Assembly (NCBI GenBank): GCA_001574975.1
Contig: KQ965802.1
Location: 45,985-109,984 of the forward strand
DNA: 64,000 bases
Direction of reading: 5' to 3'
Origin: Gonapodya prolifera JEL478
Lineage: Eukaryota; Monoblepharomycota; Monoblepharidomycetes; Monoblepharidales; Gonapodyaceae
Numbering within the stretch: position 1 is the stretch's first letter; each line of letters opens with the position of its first letter. A program made the translations under genes and the position numbers. Positions 22,942-33,735 of the stretch are shown piece after piece. The notes beneath the pieces are model-generated. The model did not search any database. It was not told where the DNA came from and worked only from the letters and a program-made list of their open reading frames with translations.

Positions 22942-24336
22942 CTAAGGAAGGCCATTTCCACGCCCACTCGTGTCAAGTATCACTGTTCCACCTTTGAGCT
23001 CGCCTGCTGCCACCAACTCGCCCAATTGCTCTTTCCAGGACTCATGGACAATATCGATGTTGAAGGTGCCCTCACTCGGTGCATCAATGCTGACTTCAAC
23101 TACAGCTCTCTTCGTAATCTCCACTAAGGCACGCCAAAGTTTGCGACCTGTGGCACGGGATATATCCGCACGTGGTGGCCCAGCTCCGGTGATCGTGATT
23201 ATCACTCGTCGGGTTGCCTGGGGCAGAGAATTGGAGAACTGGCGGAAGAGGTCACGCAGGTCCGACAAAGAGGTGAACCAAAGGTGGAATAAGTCCAGCG
23301 TTGTGAGGATGGTGTGGAGTGAAGTGGGCAAGGAACCAATCACGTCGCGGTGACGGTCTGATAGCTGGAACATTCCGTGACAGAGAGGAATCGTTCCAAA
23401 CTCTTCAAGGTTCCGAAAAAGGCGTGTAACATTATACTTGGCCTGGTCACCAGCGATTGTGATGAATGTGGCCGTCCTTTCGCGTACTGATGGTGTGAGA
23501 ATGGCCGCAATAGTGCCGCTACTCAACCACGTGCGGCGGAACCGGAAAAGATTTGATGGCGAAAGTCGAACCTCATCATGTGGTGCTATGAGTTGCTTTG
23601 CATTCGGAAAGGGTAGCAGTTGTAAGGTAAAGGGTACAATGGCACGCCAGAGGTCTTCCTCAGCCCACGTTGACACCAAGGTCATCTCTCTGACAGCTGG
23701 TAGGATTGCACCGCCAAATGGTGGTGTTGATTTCGACCATAAAATGTACGAGGCTGCATTAAACTGGATGTGTGGAATGGAAAGGTGCCGGGAGAGGTCA
23801 AGAGCCTTCTCCAATGAGGCGATTTTTGTTCGTAGCACATTCTCTCCCATGCTGTCCATGAATTGAAACGTAGCTACCGAGAAGTAGAAGTTCATGGCAC
23901 CAGGAACGATGACGGGAATCCGGGCTCGGATGCCGTTTTTAATTTTGCGCACAGCCTCGGCTGGCTCAAACGGCTCCAGTGCAAAAAGCTCATGTCCGTT
24001 GACATTGACGTCGGTAGTCATTGTCACGAGGACCGTTCTGGGCGACGGGGTATACAAAGTTGCCTTTTCAAATTCGGGAAGGACACGGGTGTTTTCCACA
24101 CCGAAAACCACGGATGGTACCGTGTCGGCGGTTTTCGATGTCTGATTGTCGCAAAGCTTTGGTCCCAGGAACCACAACGTCAGGTGAGCTTTTAGCGCGA
24201 GGGTGCAGATGACGGTTTGAAGGGCAGAGTTCCATTGACGGGAGACTAGCGAAGCCGCGGCGAGCGAGCGAGGTGAAAAGGTCAACTCGATGATGCGAGC
24301 AAGGATTTCTGTGGGGATCGACGGCGCCGTTGTCAT
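22942..24336 (-). CDS. F-box protein, array copy 1
   Basis: Single exon, 464 residues. The start is MTTAPSIPTEILARIIELTF, and the F-box continues RSLAAASLVSRQWNSALQTV at about residues 5-45. F-box proteins use this segment to bind Skp1 and act as substrate receptors of SCF ubiquitin ligases. The remaining 400 residues show no LRR, WD40 or kelch repeats. They share family blocks with the other copies: PHIQFNAASYILWSKSTPP, FPNAKQLIAPHDEV, a LPTSLHTI stretch and ATGRKLWRALVEITKRAVVE. It is the most downstream copy of the array and lies tail-on to the small open frame at 22386. Its 5' flank matches that of copy 2. Confidence 0.85.
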   Translation of the reverse strand: MTTAPSIPTEILARIIELTFSPRSLAAASLVSRQWNSALQTVICTLALKAHLTLWFLGPKLCDNQTSKTADTVPSVVFGVENTRVLPEFEKATLYTPSPRTVLVTMTTDVNVNGHELFALEPFEPAEAVRKIKNGIRARIPVIVPGAMNFYFSVATFQFMDSMGENVLRTKIASLEKALDLSRHLSIPHIQFNAASYILWSKSTPPFGGAILPAVREMTLVSTWAEEDLWRAIVPFTLQLLPFPNAKQLIAPHDEVRLSPSNLFRFRRTWLSSGTIAAILTPSVRERTATFITIAGDQAKYNVTRLFRNLEEFGTIPLCHGMFQLSDRHRDVIGSLPTSLHTILTTLDLFHLWFTSLSDLRDLFRQFSNSLPQATRRVIITITGAGPPRADISRATGRKLWRALVEITKRAVVEVSIDAPSEGTFNIDIVHESWKEQLGELVAAGELKGGTVILDTSGRGNGLP

Positions 24337-24579
24337 TTAATATCATGTTCCACAGCAACTGCTGGTCCATCTCAACGAACTCCCATTTATCATGTTTCAA
24401 CCGAAAGGAAGTCACGAATAAAAAATGCCAGCGATACAACTAGTGAAGCATATTCGGCAATAAATGTTCTGTACAGTCACATTCAAAGCGAGTCCTCACG
24501 GTGTCATAACTTGAACCCTTGAGCCAGAGTCTCTCTTCCGGCTGTACTCAGTGCGGTGGCTCTAACCTCGACCAGTACA

Positions 24580-26001
24580 CTAAAAAAAATCATTCTCACG
24601 CTTGGGGCTGACAAGTATGACCGTTCCGCTCTTGATTACCTCTGCTGCCACTTGCTCGTCTGATTGCTCCTTCCACGACGCATGGAGTCCCACTTCTCCC
24701 ACTCAGTTTCCAGCTCGCTCAATCCTGACTTCCACCTCAACCCGCTTCGCAATCTCCACCATAACACACCACAGTTTGCGATCTGCGGGACGCATATCTT
24801 CCACGGGTGGGCCAGCTGTAGTGCGCACAGTGACAATCAGGCGTCGGGTCGCCGGAGGCAACAACTTGGAGAACCGCGTGAAGACGGTCGACAGGGTTGA
24901 AGGCGCGGTGCTGTGGAGGTGTGTTAAGAGGAGTGTGGCGTGGATGGTATGAATTGTGGCGGGTAGGGAGGAGAGCACATCACGGTGGCGTTGGCTGTCT
25001 GGTGATGACGCCGCTCCAAGCATGGAGCTGATCAGTGATATCGTACCAAACTCTTCAAGGCTGGGGAAGAGCCTAATAAGCGAGTTTATGCTGAGTTTGG
25101 TCGCAATCGGTAGTGATGAAGATGATGATCCTTAGGCGTACCGATGGTGTCAGACTTGCCATGATGGGGAGGTTGTTGGTGTCGCGGACACGGTTCGACG
25201 GTGACAATTGAATCTCATCATTTGGTAAGTTGAGTCGCTTTGCATTAGGAAAGGGAGTTCTCGTTCAGAAAAGGCGGTTATTGCAAAGGTCTGCAACGGA
25301 GAGTACCGCATTCACATCGTCCAATTGGTCTTTGCGAGACCAAGGACACCTCTGTGACTTCTGGCAGAGAAGCACCGCAATAGAGTGGCGTGGATCTGGA
25401 CCACAAAACGAAAGAGATCCGATCGAACTGAAGGTGTGCGACACGAAATTCCGTCAAGAGTTTGTTCCAATACCACAAGGTTCCCGCGCAGTGGTTCGAA
25501 CAAGAGCGCACGACCTCGCTTGCCCATGCTCTTCATGAATTGAAACGTAGCCACGGAGATCAAGATGTTCATGCCAATTACAACACTGACGTTAATCGCC
25601 GCTCGGATCTTGTCCTTTAAAGAGCATACAGTCTCGGATGAATCCAACGGCCCCAGCGCAGCAAGCGCACGGGCATTGATATTCACTTCGGCAGACATTG
25701 CCACAAGGAGCGCCGGATCGGGCAACGTTGTTCTTTCAAATTCGGCAAGAATGCGGGTGCTCCCTACACCGAGAAACAAGGACGGCGATGCATTGGCGTA
25801 TTGTGATGTCACGCTTTTGCGGCTCTCTGGTTCCAGAAACTGCAGCCTCAAGTGAACCTTGAGTGCGAGGTTGGGGACGACGGTTTGAGCCGCAGAGTTC
25901 CATCGCCGGGCGACCAGCGAAGCCGCGGCAAGCGAGCGAGGCGAGGACAGCTCAATGACTCGGGCAAGAATTTCTGTGGGGATTGATCGCGTGGTTATCA
26001 T
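24580..26001 (-). pseudogene. F-box protein pseudogene, array copy 2
   Basis: The 5' part is open: MITTRSIPTEILARVIELSS, the F-box to about residue 45, then LEPESRKSVTSQYANASPS. It falls out of frame around 25500, where IPHIQ-type sequence should follow LEQTLD. The middle (about 25020-25280) is scattered over frames. The end is recognisable again at 24703-25023 (SLPATIHTIHATLLLTHLHS, RPADRKLWCVMVEIAKRVEV) and stops at 24580. At least three frame changes are needed to follow it. The upstream flank (26002-26140) is similar to that of copy 1. Confidence 0.8.
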
Positions 26002-26248
26002 CCGCGATGTGTCCCACATCACCACAGCAACTGTCGGTCTCGCTGAGCAACTCATTGTTTCAGCTGAAAGGAGGTCAGAAATAAATTGCACAAGCCGTCG
26101 GCGTCGGAGCCGTAATGCCAACGATTTACAGTTGAGTTCCAAAGCTGTCTCAGAGCGTACGTAACATAAAAGAAGGAATATTTTGCAGTTGTCAGGTGGC
26201 ACGGGCGGGGGTTGCTGAGTGAGTCCGGGGGCAAGCGACCAGCGTGCG

Positions 26249-26352
26249 AACGAGTTGAGTACGAGTACGAGAGAGACGAGCGAGAGCCGGGAAGCCACGC
26301 CAAGTGACCTGGGAGACGAGACGAGTGGAGTGAGACGAGCGAGACGAGAGAA
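26249..26352. repeat. Imperfect GAGAC/GAGCGA simple-sequence tract
   Basis: A purine-rich run of GAGAC, GAGCGA and GAGTACGAG units over about 100 nt in the intergenic space upstream of F-box copy 2. Confidence 0.6.
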
Positions 26353-26672
26353 GTTACTGCATTCTTGTTGTTGCTAGAGATTCTAGATCGTTTATATAGC
26401 TCCAATTCTACTTTATGCTTTTTTTATTCTGTTTATCAAATCGTGTCCGTTCTTGCGCAAGCGCGGTTCCGATGAGTTGCGGCGTGTCCCGATGAGTTCC
26501 TGCCGACTCGGACCACAGCAACTGATAGGGGTCCACCCGAGCCCCTCACACAGTCCATACTCAAAGCGTTCACAGCATCTCATAGCAATAACCTATCTTT
26601 AAACTCTGAGATTGGGCTTCTCCACTGCATCTGCTCGGAGTGCCGAGGAAGTTGAACAAGCCGTTCTCGCTC

Positions 26673-28109
26673 CTAACAAAACCCACAGTCATGCTTGCTC
26701 CTATCAAGCATCACCGTTCCATACTTGATCACCCCCGCTGCAACTAGTTCGTCTAACTGCTCTTTCCAACAAACATGGAGTCGCGCCTCTTCCACCCAGT
26801 CTCCTGCCCGCTCAATCCTGACTTCAGTGGTGACCCTCTTCGCAATCTCCACCATAGCAAGCCACAGCTTGCGGCCTGTTAGACGGACGTCCTCCTGCGG
26901 TGGACCGGCTGCAGTGCGCACCGTGAGCACCAAGCGTTGTGTCCCTGGAGGCAGCAAGGTTGAAAATTGGGTGAAGAGGTCCGACAGAGAAAACGCAGCC
27001 GCATAAAAGAGATGCATAATGTGGAGCGTAGCGTGGAGGGTGTGGACTGTGGCGGGGAGAGAGGAGAGCAAGGTGCGATGCGGGTCCGAGTACTTCCACA
27101 GTCCAAGGGCCAGGGGGATCGTTCCAAACACTTCAAGGTTAGGTAGGAGGCTGTTAACAGGAAATTGGACTTGGTTGTTGTCGGCTGAGATGAAGGTGGT
27201 CGTCTTTTGGCGTACTGAGGGTGTGAGTGGGTCCAAGATGGCGTTTGTGTCCAAGTACGAGCGGAGGAACAGGAAGTGGTTTGCTGGTGATATTTGAACC
27301 TCAATATGAGGCGCTGTGAGTTGCTTTGCGTTAGGGAAGGACAGCCTTTGTGAAGTGAATGCTGAGATAGCATGTGCCATTTCTCTATCATTCCATTTTG
27401 AGTTGATGTCCCATTGGTTGTCGCTGCCCACTAAAGACACCTGAGCGACCGATGGAAGGAGAGCACCACGGCGTGGAGGTGTTGATACGTACAACAAAAT
27501 GTAAGAAATGCGATCCAACTGAATGTGTGGAATGCACAGGTTGCGGCAGAGGTCGAGAGCCGTTTCCAGTGCTGCAATGTTTTTGGGCAGCGCGTCAGAC
27601 GAGAAGATAATGTCATTTCCACTATCGTTGTTCATGAACTGAAACGTAGCCACAGAGAAGCAGATGTTCAAGCCACTAGGAATGCGGTCTGGAAGCGCCG
27701 CCCGGATTCTGTCCGCCAAAGAGCTCGCAACCTCTGTTGGATCGAACAAACTCAACGCAGAAAGCTGACGGCAATCAATAGTGACTTCGGAAGCCATCAC
27801 CACGAGTAGGACTCTCGGCGGTAGAGTTGACAGAGTTTCCCCCCCAAATTCGGGAAGGATAGGACTGTTTTCTACACCGAGGACCCATGACGGAGATGCA
27901 TTGACACGTTGCGATGACTGATTCGTGCTATGCTCTGGACCCAGGAATAGTAGCTTCAAGTACACCTTAATTGCGAGCGTTGCGAGGACAGTTTGAGCGG
28001 CAGAGTTCCATTGGCGGGAGACCAAGGAAGCCGCGGCGAGCGTAGAGGGCGAGGACAACTCGATGATGTGAGCAAGAATTTCCGTTGGTAAGGATCGCAT
28101 GGCTGCCAT
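26673..28109 (-). CDS. F-box protein, array copy 3
   Basis: Single exon, 478 residues from MAAMRSLPTEILAHIIELSS. F-box at residues 6-45 (TLAAASLVSRQWNSAAQTVL). The body carries the family blocks IPHIQLDRISYILLYVSTPP, FPNAKQLTAPHIEVQISPAN, SLPATVHTLHATLHI, DLFTQFSTLLPPGTQRLVLT and LTGRKLWLAMVEIAKRV. It ends ...KHDCGFC. No membrane segment or signal peptide is seen. The 563 nt to copy 4's end on one side, and 671 nt to copy 2's start on the other, hold no gene. Confidence 0.85.
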   Translation of the reverse strand: MAAMRSLPTEILAHIIELSSPSTLAAASLVSRQWNSAAQTVLATLAIKVYLKLLFLGPEHSTNQSSQRVNASPSWVLGVENSPILPEFGGETLSTLPPRVLLVVMASEVTIDCRQLSALSLFDPTEVASSLADRIRAALPDRIPSGLNICFSVATFQFMNNDSGNDIIFSSDALPKNIAALETALDLCRNLCIPHIQLDRISYILLYVSTPPRRGALLPSVAQVSLVGSDNQWDINSKWNDREMAHAISAFTSQRLSFPNAKQLTAPHIEVQISPANHFLFLRSYLDTNAILDPLTPSVRQKTTTFISADNNQVQFPVNSLLPNLEVFGTIPLALGLWKYSDPHRTLLSSLPATVHTLHATLHIMHLFYAAAFSLSDLFTQFSTLLPPGTQRLVLTVRTAAGPPQEDVRLTGRKLWLAMVEIAKRVTTEVRIERAGDWVEEARLHVCWKEQLDELVAAGVIKYGTVMLDRSKHDCGFC

Positions 28110-28366
28110 TTGGGACGGAAAGCTGGCTGGCCTGTGTAATGCAATTTAGCCGAACGTAAATAAAGCTTGTTCAACATGCCCCATTGTCATGAAGCTTCGA
28201 TGCTTCCGGCATTTTGTTTCCTTCAACTCTTGAAAATAAATCAATGCATATTTGGCAACATGGAAAGTTCTATACTTTCACAGCGAGGTATCGCAGTGTT
28301 CGGACTATGAGATTGAGCGCCGACCGCGCCTTTGCTCAAACAGTTACAAAACAGAGAAACCATTTC

Positions 28367-29827
28367 CTAAGCAAAGTCATAGTCACGCTTGGGCCTATCA
28401 AGTATCACCGACCCACTCTTGAGCACCTCTGCTGCCACCAGCTCATTCAATTGCTTTTTCCAAGATGCGTGGAGTTCCACCTCTTCCAACCGGTCACCAG
28501 CGCCACGCTCAAGCCTTACTTCAACAACAACCCTCTTTGCAATCTCCACCAGGGCGCACAAAAGTTTGCGACCGGTCGGACGCATGTTTTCCTGTCGTGG
28601 GCCGGCTCCAGTGATGGTGAGAATCAAGCGTCGGGTCCCTGGAGGTAACATCGTGGAGAACTGGGTGAAGAGGTCAAGCAGCGGGACCGTCGTGGCATGG
28701 TGAAGGTCTGCTAAGTGCATTTTGGCGTGGAGGGTGTGAACTGAGGTAGGCAGTGCGGAGAGCAGGCCAATATAGGGCTGGTCTGGTGTCCATGTCATTC
28801 CGAGCTCCAGGGATATTGTTCCAAACTCTTCAAGTTTGGGGGGAAGGACATCCACAGGAAATTGAGCCATGTCGATATGATCTGAGACGAAGGTCGTCGT
28901 GTTTTTACGTGGCCAGGGATGAAGTAGGTTCAAGATTTTGGTAGCGGTGGTGCGGTTCAAGCGTAAGAACCGGAGGTTTTTGCATGGTGTTATGTGAAGT
29001 TCGCCGTAAGGTGACAAGAGACGCTTCGTGTTGGGGAAAGGGAACACTTCCAAAGTAAAAAGGGAGATGGCAAGCGATATTTCTCCATCACCCCAAATCG
29101 ATGCCACATCCAGCTGTTGGTCCTTGCATGAGACAAAAGACACCTCCGTGACTGCTGGAAGGAGGTCAATACCGCGGAACGGAGGGGTGGATTTGGACCA
29201 CGAAAGATAAGACAACCGGTCGAACTGAATGTGGGGAACCCGTAGGAGGCGACAGAGGTCCAGCGCCTTATGCAACGCGGCGTTGTTCGCCTGCAGCACT
29301 TCATCCAAGAGTGCATCATCATTTTCGGGCCCACTGCTCATAACCTGGAACATAACAGCCGAGAGGCAGATGTTCAAGGCATCAGGTCCAGAAAGGTGTG
29401 AGCGGGGCAGCGACAATCGAATGCCTTCCGATAAGGTCCATACAGCCACTGATGGTTCTAGGAGCCCCAGCGCAGTAAACGCGCGACAATCGATGATGAC
29501 GTCGGCAGCCATCGCCATGAGGACTGCTCTGGGTGACGGTATCGACAGAACTTCCCGTTCAAAGTCGGGGAGGAACCGGGTACTTTGAATGCCGAGGAGC
29601 CACGATGGTGATGCATCGGTACGTTGCAATGTATGATCGTTGGAGGGACGGTCAGGTCTCAGAAAGTGAAGCTTCAAACGAGCTCTCAGACCGAGAGTTG
29701 GAATCAGGGTTTGGGCGGCACGATTCCATGACCAGGAGACCAATGACGCCGCCGCGAGTGAGGACGGCAAAGATAGCTCGAGGATGCGTGCAAGAATTTC
29801 CGTGGGGACGGATGGTGTCGTTGCCAT
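28367..29827 (-). CDS. F-box protein, array copy 4
   Basis: Single exon. I choose the ATG at 29827 (MATTPSVPTEILARILELSL, 486 residues) because it aligns with the starts of the other copies; an in-frame ATG 75 nt upstream exists. F-box at about residues 5-45 (SSLAAASLVSWSWNRAAQTL). The body has VPHIQFDRLSYLSWSKSTPP, FPNTKRLLSPYGELHITPCK, SALPTSVHTLHAKMHL, MRPTGRKLLCALVEIAKRVV and LNELVAAEVLKSGSVILDRP. It resembles copies 6, 7 and 9 more than copies 1, 3 and 5 in the PYGEL block. Confidence 0.85.
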   Translation of the reverse strand: MATTPSVPTEILARILELSLPSSLAAASLVSWSWNRAAQTLIPTLGLRARLKLHFLRPDRPSNDHTLQRTDASPSWLLGIQSTRFLPDFEREVLSIPSPRAVLMAMAADVIIDCRAFTALGLLEPSVAVWTLSEGIRLSLPRSHLSGPDALNICLSAVMFQVMSSGPENDDALLDEVLQANNAALHKALDLCRLLRVPHIQFDRLSYLSWSKSTPPFRGIDLLPAVTEVSFVSCKDQQLDVASIWGDGEISLAISLFTLEVFPFPNTKRLLSPYGELHITPCKNLRFLRLNRTTATKILNLLHPWPRKNTTTFVSDHIDMAQFPVDVLPPKLEEFGTISLELGMTWTPDQPYIGLLSALPTSVHTLHAKMHLADLHHATTVPLLDLFTQFSTMLPPGTRRLILTITGAGPRQENMRPTGRKLLCALVEIAKRVVVEVRLERGAGDRLEEVELHASWKKQLNELVAAEVLKSGSVILDRPKRDYDFA

Positions 29828-31998
29828 TGGGTCCCTTCTTTCCTTGTGCAACATGTCACCAATTTTAGCCGATAGATGTCGGCGTTGCAACTGCAATTCC
29901 AACGTTTTCCTTTTATCTAAGCTTCAAAGCTCTCTCAGGTCGTACAAAAAAGAGATCGCAAAATTTAAAGTCCATGCGCGCAGATTCGCAGAATTTCATA
30001 GCAATAATAATCACAAGAAAAAGGTTCGGTTTCCCATCCGTTGGGAACGGAATGGGAATCGGCATTTTCCATCCCGTTTCCCATGCGATTACCATCCCCC
30101 GGAAGACGCGCGTTTTACACGGGCGGTAAACGGGGATGGGAATCCGTTTTGTGCCACCTATTAGGAACTTTCGTTTCGCGGATAGAAAATCCCACTGCAA
30201 AATCCCATTGCGAATTACCATCGTAATTTTATATATTCTGTGCATCTGCTAAATACATGCAAAGACGCTTCTAAAGGGGTGAGAGAAAAAACACAGACGC
30301 GTCCACAGGACTGCCTGAAGCGAAAGGAGCGATGCAGAGCTGTTCAAATAAAGCACGGCGAGTTTGTTGAAAATGGAAATTTTAGAGAGGAAACTCACCG
30401 AAACAAGATCTTTCCAGTTGTCCCCGCTGACCAACAGTATAAAGCAGACCAACGATGCACTCACGTGGCATAAGAGATACGAAAAGAGAGAATAAGATCG
30501 TCTAAACGCAAAGCGGCATGAAAAAGCTCAGAGAAAACAATTTTGTCACGTTTACAAAACGAGCTTGCATACGGCGGAATACTCTCACCTGAATGCGTCT
30601 CTCACTGGGAATGGCGCGGCGTTTTCAGAGCAATAGAGTGCTTCCTGGTGGAGAGAGCACTTCATTGGGGCTATTGAGCGTTCCAATTCTCAGTACAGGG
30701 TTCGGGCGAATCTTCTCCGGTGTGGCCGCAAAATGCCCTTGCACTTCGATTGCTGAGGGCGAAAACGGCGATTGTCGGTGAAAAGCGTCCAGCACAAGAG
30801 TCACTGCCGAGCAAGCCCCCCCAACTTACTAATTTTTTCAGAGAGAAGGCCATTCCCGAACGCAGAGGAAGACGCTGAACGTTTGCCGTTGGAGTGACAT
30901 CCAGGGGCAATGAATGGACACGAGAAGACTCAGCGTTTTCGATTCGCATCCAGCGATGTCGTTGGCTGACGCCGCAAGTCATGCGCAGAGTTTGGCATCG
31001 ATTGATGCGAAGAGACGCGAAGTCTGCAGAAAAGGAAGGGCGGTGGCGATAAGATGGACAGGTCCAGTCCTGCGGACGTCCCTGGACTTCACCAAAACCT
31101 GACCAAGTCAAAGTTATTCATCTGAAACGTTTGTCAATAACGTATCGTTCTTTAGTTCCACTTCTTGATAATGCAAACAATCTACAACCTTTCATGGAAT
31201 TGACGGGGAACACGAGAAGTAAATATGCAGGAAGGGAGTAGCATTACAAGAGGGATTCAAGCCGTGAAGAATTCATTGATTTGACGTCACTTCGAGTTCC
31301 TGCATGTTCATATAAAAGACTTGTTGAGACGAGCTCCATTGGCAGCTGTGCTGCGGTTTTTACTGGTGGATACAACGGCCCGTCCACCTCCTGTCGAAAA
31401 TAGTTATCAGCAACATATAGTTCAATAAATAATTCAGCGTCTTGGTACATAAAAGCTTGATACAGCTTGTCTACATTGTTTTCATGGAATCAAAGGGAGC
31501 CCGAGACAATCGGTGTAAATGATCACAGCACCAGCACTCGCCTTTGCCAAGTGCTCGAACTGAAGTGAATTACTGTTAACTTACCCAAGTACTGTTTCGA
31601 ACGACACATCAAGGAATGGGAAGCGGGATGATATCCACGATGACCCACGATGGATGGGAACGCGAGTGGTGACCATCTCTGGTCGTCATGGGAATGGGAT
31701 GGAAATCGACATGAATACCACCGTGGTTCAACCAGGAAAACTGGGGCGGTTAGTTTTAGGGCGTTCCCTTCACCTAATGGCCGCCCTCAAAAAATCCACG
31801 GCTTGGAAATGCAATGAGAAGTCCGGATTACCACGGTGGCAACGATCGCTATTCCCAGGATGGACCAAAAACATCGTGGAATAACAATGGGATGCAAAGA
31901 TGGGAATCCGTCAAAACTTTCCTGTGTATACCATCTTTAGCCTCTGGGGCTCTACAACCTCCGTTGCTCAGAGCTCCAAGGAAATAAAAGACATAGCA
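29828..31998. other. Long intergenic gap within the F-box array
   Basis: No gene recognised on either strand. It holds two patches rich in GGGAATGGGAT-like words, at 30020-30160 and 31610-31910, and some TATA-like sequence. Open frames such as 30671-31111 (minus) and 31244-31450 (minus) look random. Confidence 0.45.
30031..30058. repeat. Near-perfect inverted repeat (hairpin) of TTCCCATCCGTT / AACGGAATGGGAA
   Basis: The two arms of 12-13 nt face each other across GGG with one base missing in one arm. Further copies of GATGGGAATCCGT occur at about 30141 and 31899. Confidence 0.6.
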
Positions 31999-33417
31999 CT
32001 AAGAAAATCCATAGTCAAGCTTGCTCCTGTCAAATATCACCGTTCCGCGCTTGATCACCTCTTCGGCGACCAGCTCATCCAATTGCTCGTTCCAGCAAAC
32101 AAGGAGTCCGGCTTTTTCCACCCAGTCTCCATCCCGCTTAATCCTGACTTCAACAACAACCCGCTTCGCAATCTCCACCATAGCACGCCACAGCTTGCGG
32201 CCTGTGGGACATGTGTCCTCCGGAGGTGGGCCAGATGCAGTGCGCACGGTGAGGAACAACCGTTGTGTTGCCGTTGGCAGCAACGTGGAGAACTGGGTGA
32301 ACATGTCGAGAAGGGAGAACGAGGCGGCATAATGAAGGTACGTTAACTCGAGGGTTGCGTGGAGTGTGTGGAGTGTGGCAGGCAGGGTGGAGAGCAGGTC
32401 GCGGTAGGGTGTGTCCGAGGTCCACATTCCAAGCTGCAGGAGGATCGTCCCAAACACTTCAAGATTCGGGAAAGTACTCATGAGCGAATAGTGGGTAATG
32501 TCCGTGTCAAATGAGATGAAGATTGTCGTCTTTTGGCGTACTGGTTGTGTTAGAATATCAAGGCAGGAACGTCTGGCCGTCAAGTGCAAGCGTCGGAACC
32601 AGACGTGGTTTGATGGTGACAACTGAACCTCGAATTCAAATGCTGAGAGCCGCTTTGCGTTAGGAAAGGGAAGCCTTTGTGAAGTGAAAGCGGTGATCGC
32701 AAGGGCGATATCGGTATCCGACCATACTGAGGCGACGTTTTGCGCCCGTCGGTCTTTGTGCGTCCGTAAAGAAATATTGGTAACTGCGGGCAGGAAAGCG
32801 CCACGGTACGGTGGCGTTAGTTCGGACCATAGAGCGTAAATGATGCGATCGAACTGAATGTGGGGAACCTGAAGGAGCCGGCACAGGTCGAGAGCCTTCT
32901 CCAATGCTACACTGTTTGCGGGTCGCCTTTGTAGCGGGAGGGAATTGTTCGTGAATTGAAACGCAGCCAACGAAAGGCAGATGGCGAAGCCTGTCGGAAC
33001 ACGAGTTCGGATTCTGTCCGTCAAAGAGCTCCAAGCCTCTGTCGCATCGAGCGCCCCCAGCGCAGAAAGCTGGAGGCAATCAATGGTAACTTCGGCATCC
33101 ATCGCCACGAGGAGGGCTCTCGGCTGCGGGGTCGACATACCAGTTCCTCGTTCGAACTCTGGTAGGCACCGGATGTTTTGAACGCCGAGGAGCCAGGATG
33201 GAGATGCATCGACCTGTTGCGATGTTTGATTCCCGCGACGCTGTTGGTGCTCAAATCGCAGCTTCAGCTGAGCTTTGAGGGCGAGTGTCGGTAGGAGTGT
33301 TTGGGCTGCCGAGTTCCATTGGCGGGAGACCAAGGAAGCCGCGGCGAGCGAAGAAGGCGAGGATAATTCGATGATGCGAGCGAGAAGTTCTGTGGGGATG
33401 GACGGCACGGTTGCCAT
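31999..33417 (-). CDS. F-box protein, array copy 5
   Basis: Single exon, 472 residues from the ATG at 33417 (MATVPSIPTELLARIIELSS), chosen to align with its paralogues. F-box SSLAAASLVSRQWNSAAQTL. Family blocks: VPHIQFDRIIYALWSELTPP, FPNAKRLSAFEFEVQLSPSN, TLPATLHTLHATLELTYLHY, CPTGRKLWRAMVEIAKRVVV and LDELVAEEVIKRGTVIFDRS. The frame stays open 57 nt upstream to another ATG, and that extension reads HPTEVLARIESNP, a decayed duplicate of the F-box start. Confidence 0.85.
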   Translation of the reverse strand: MATVPSIPTELLARIIELSSPSSLAAASLVSRQWNSAAQTLLPTLALKAQLKLRFEHQQRRGNQTSQQVDASPSWLLGVQNIRCLPEFERGTGMSTPQPRALLVAMDAEVTIDCLQLSALGALDATEAWSSLTDRIRTRVPTGFAICLSLAAFQFTNNSLPLQRRPANSVALEKALDLCRLLQVPHIQFDRIIYALWSELTPPYRGAFLPAVTNISLRTHKDRRAQNVASVWSDTDIALAITAFTSQRLPFPNAKRLSAFEFEVQLSPSNHVWFRRLHLTARRSCLDILTQPVRQKTTIFISFDTDITHYSLMSTFPNLEVFGTILLQLGMWTSDTPYRDLLSTLPATLHTLHATLELTYLHYAASFSLLDMFTQFSTLLPTATQRLFLTVRTASGPPPEDTCPTGRKLWRAMVEIAKRVVVEVRIKRDGDWVEKAGLLVCWNEQLDELVAEEVIKRGTVIFDRSKLDYGFS

Positions 33418-33735
33418 TGGGTTGGATTCGATGCGTGCAAGAACTTCTGTGGGATGGCACGGTTGCCACCGCACTTCAATCAGGATATGAAATGCTCAGC
33501 ACTGGTGCCTTTACCAAAGCTAAAATAATGTAAATGGCTCGTTTCGTGAAAGACGGCGGCCATATCACTTTCAACTCTGGCATTCTGGTAAAGTTTCGAA
33601 GCTAAAAGTGTTTACATAATAGCTACATTACTATTCAAGCAACATGATGCAATAAATATTTGATATATATGCACAGGGAGCCATTGCGGCGTGCTGTCGC
33701 TGGACTCTGAGACTGGACTTCTTTTCAGCCTTTGC

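Noticed and set aside
24300-24440. Introns within F-box copies to explain the broken ones
   Set aside because: Six copies read straight through; in the broken ones the frame changes lie inside conserved blocks without GT-AG borders, so indels explain them better.
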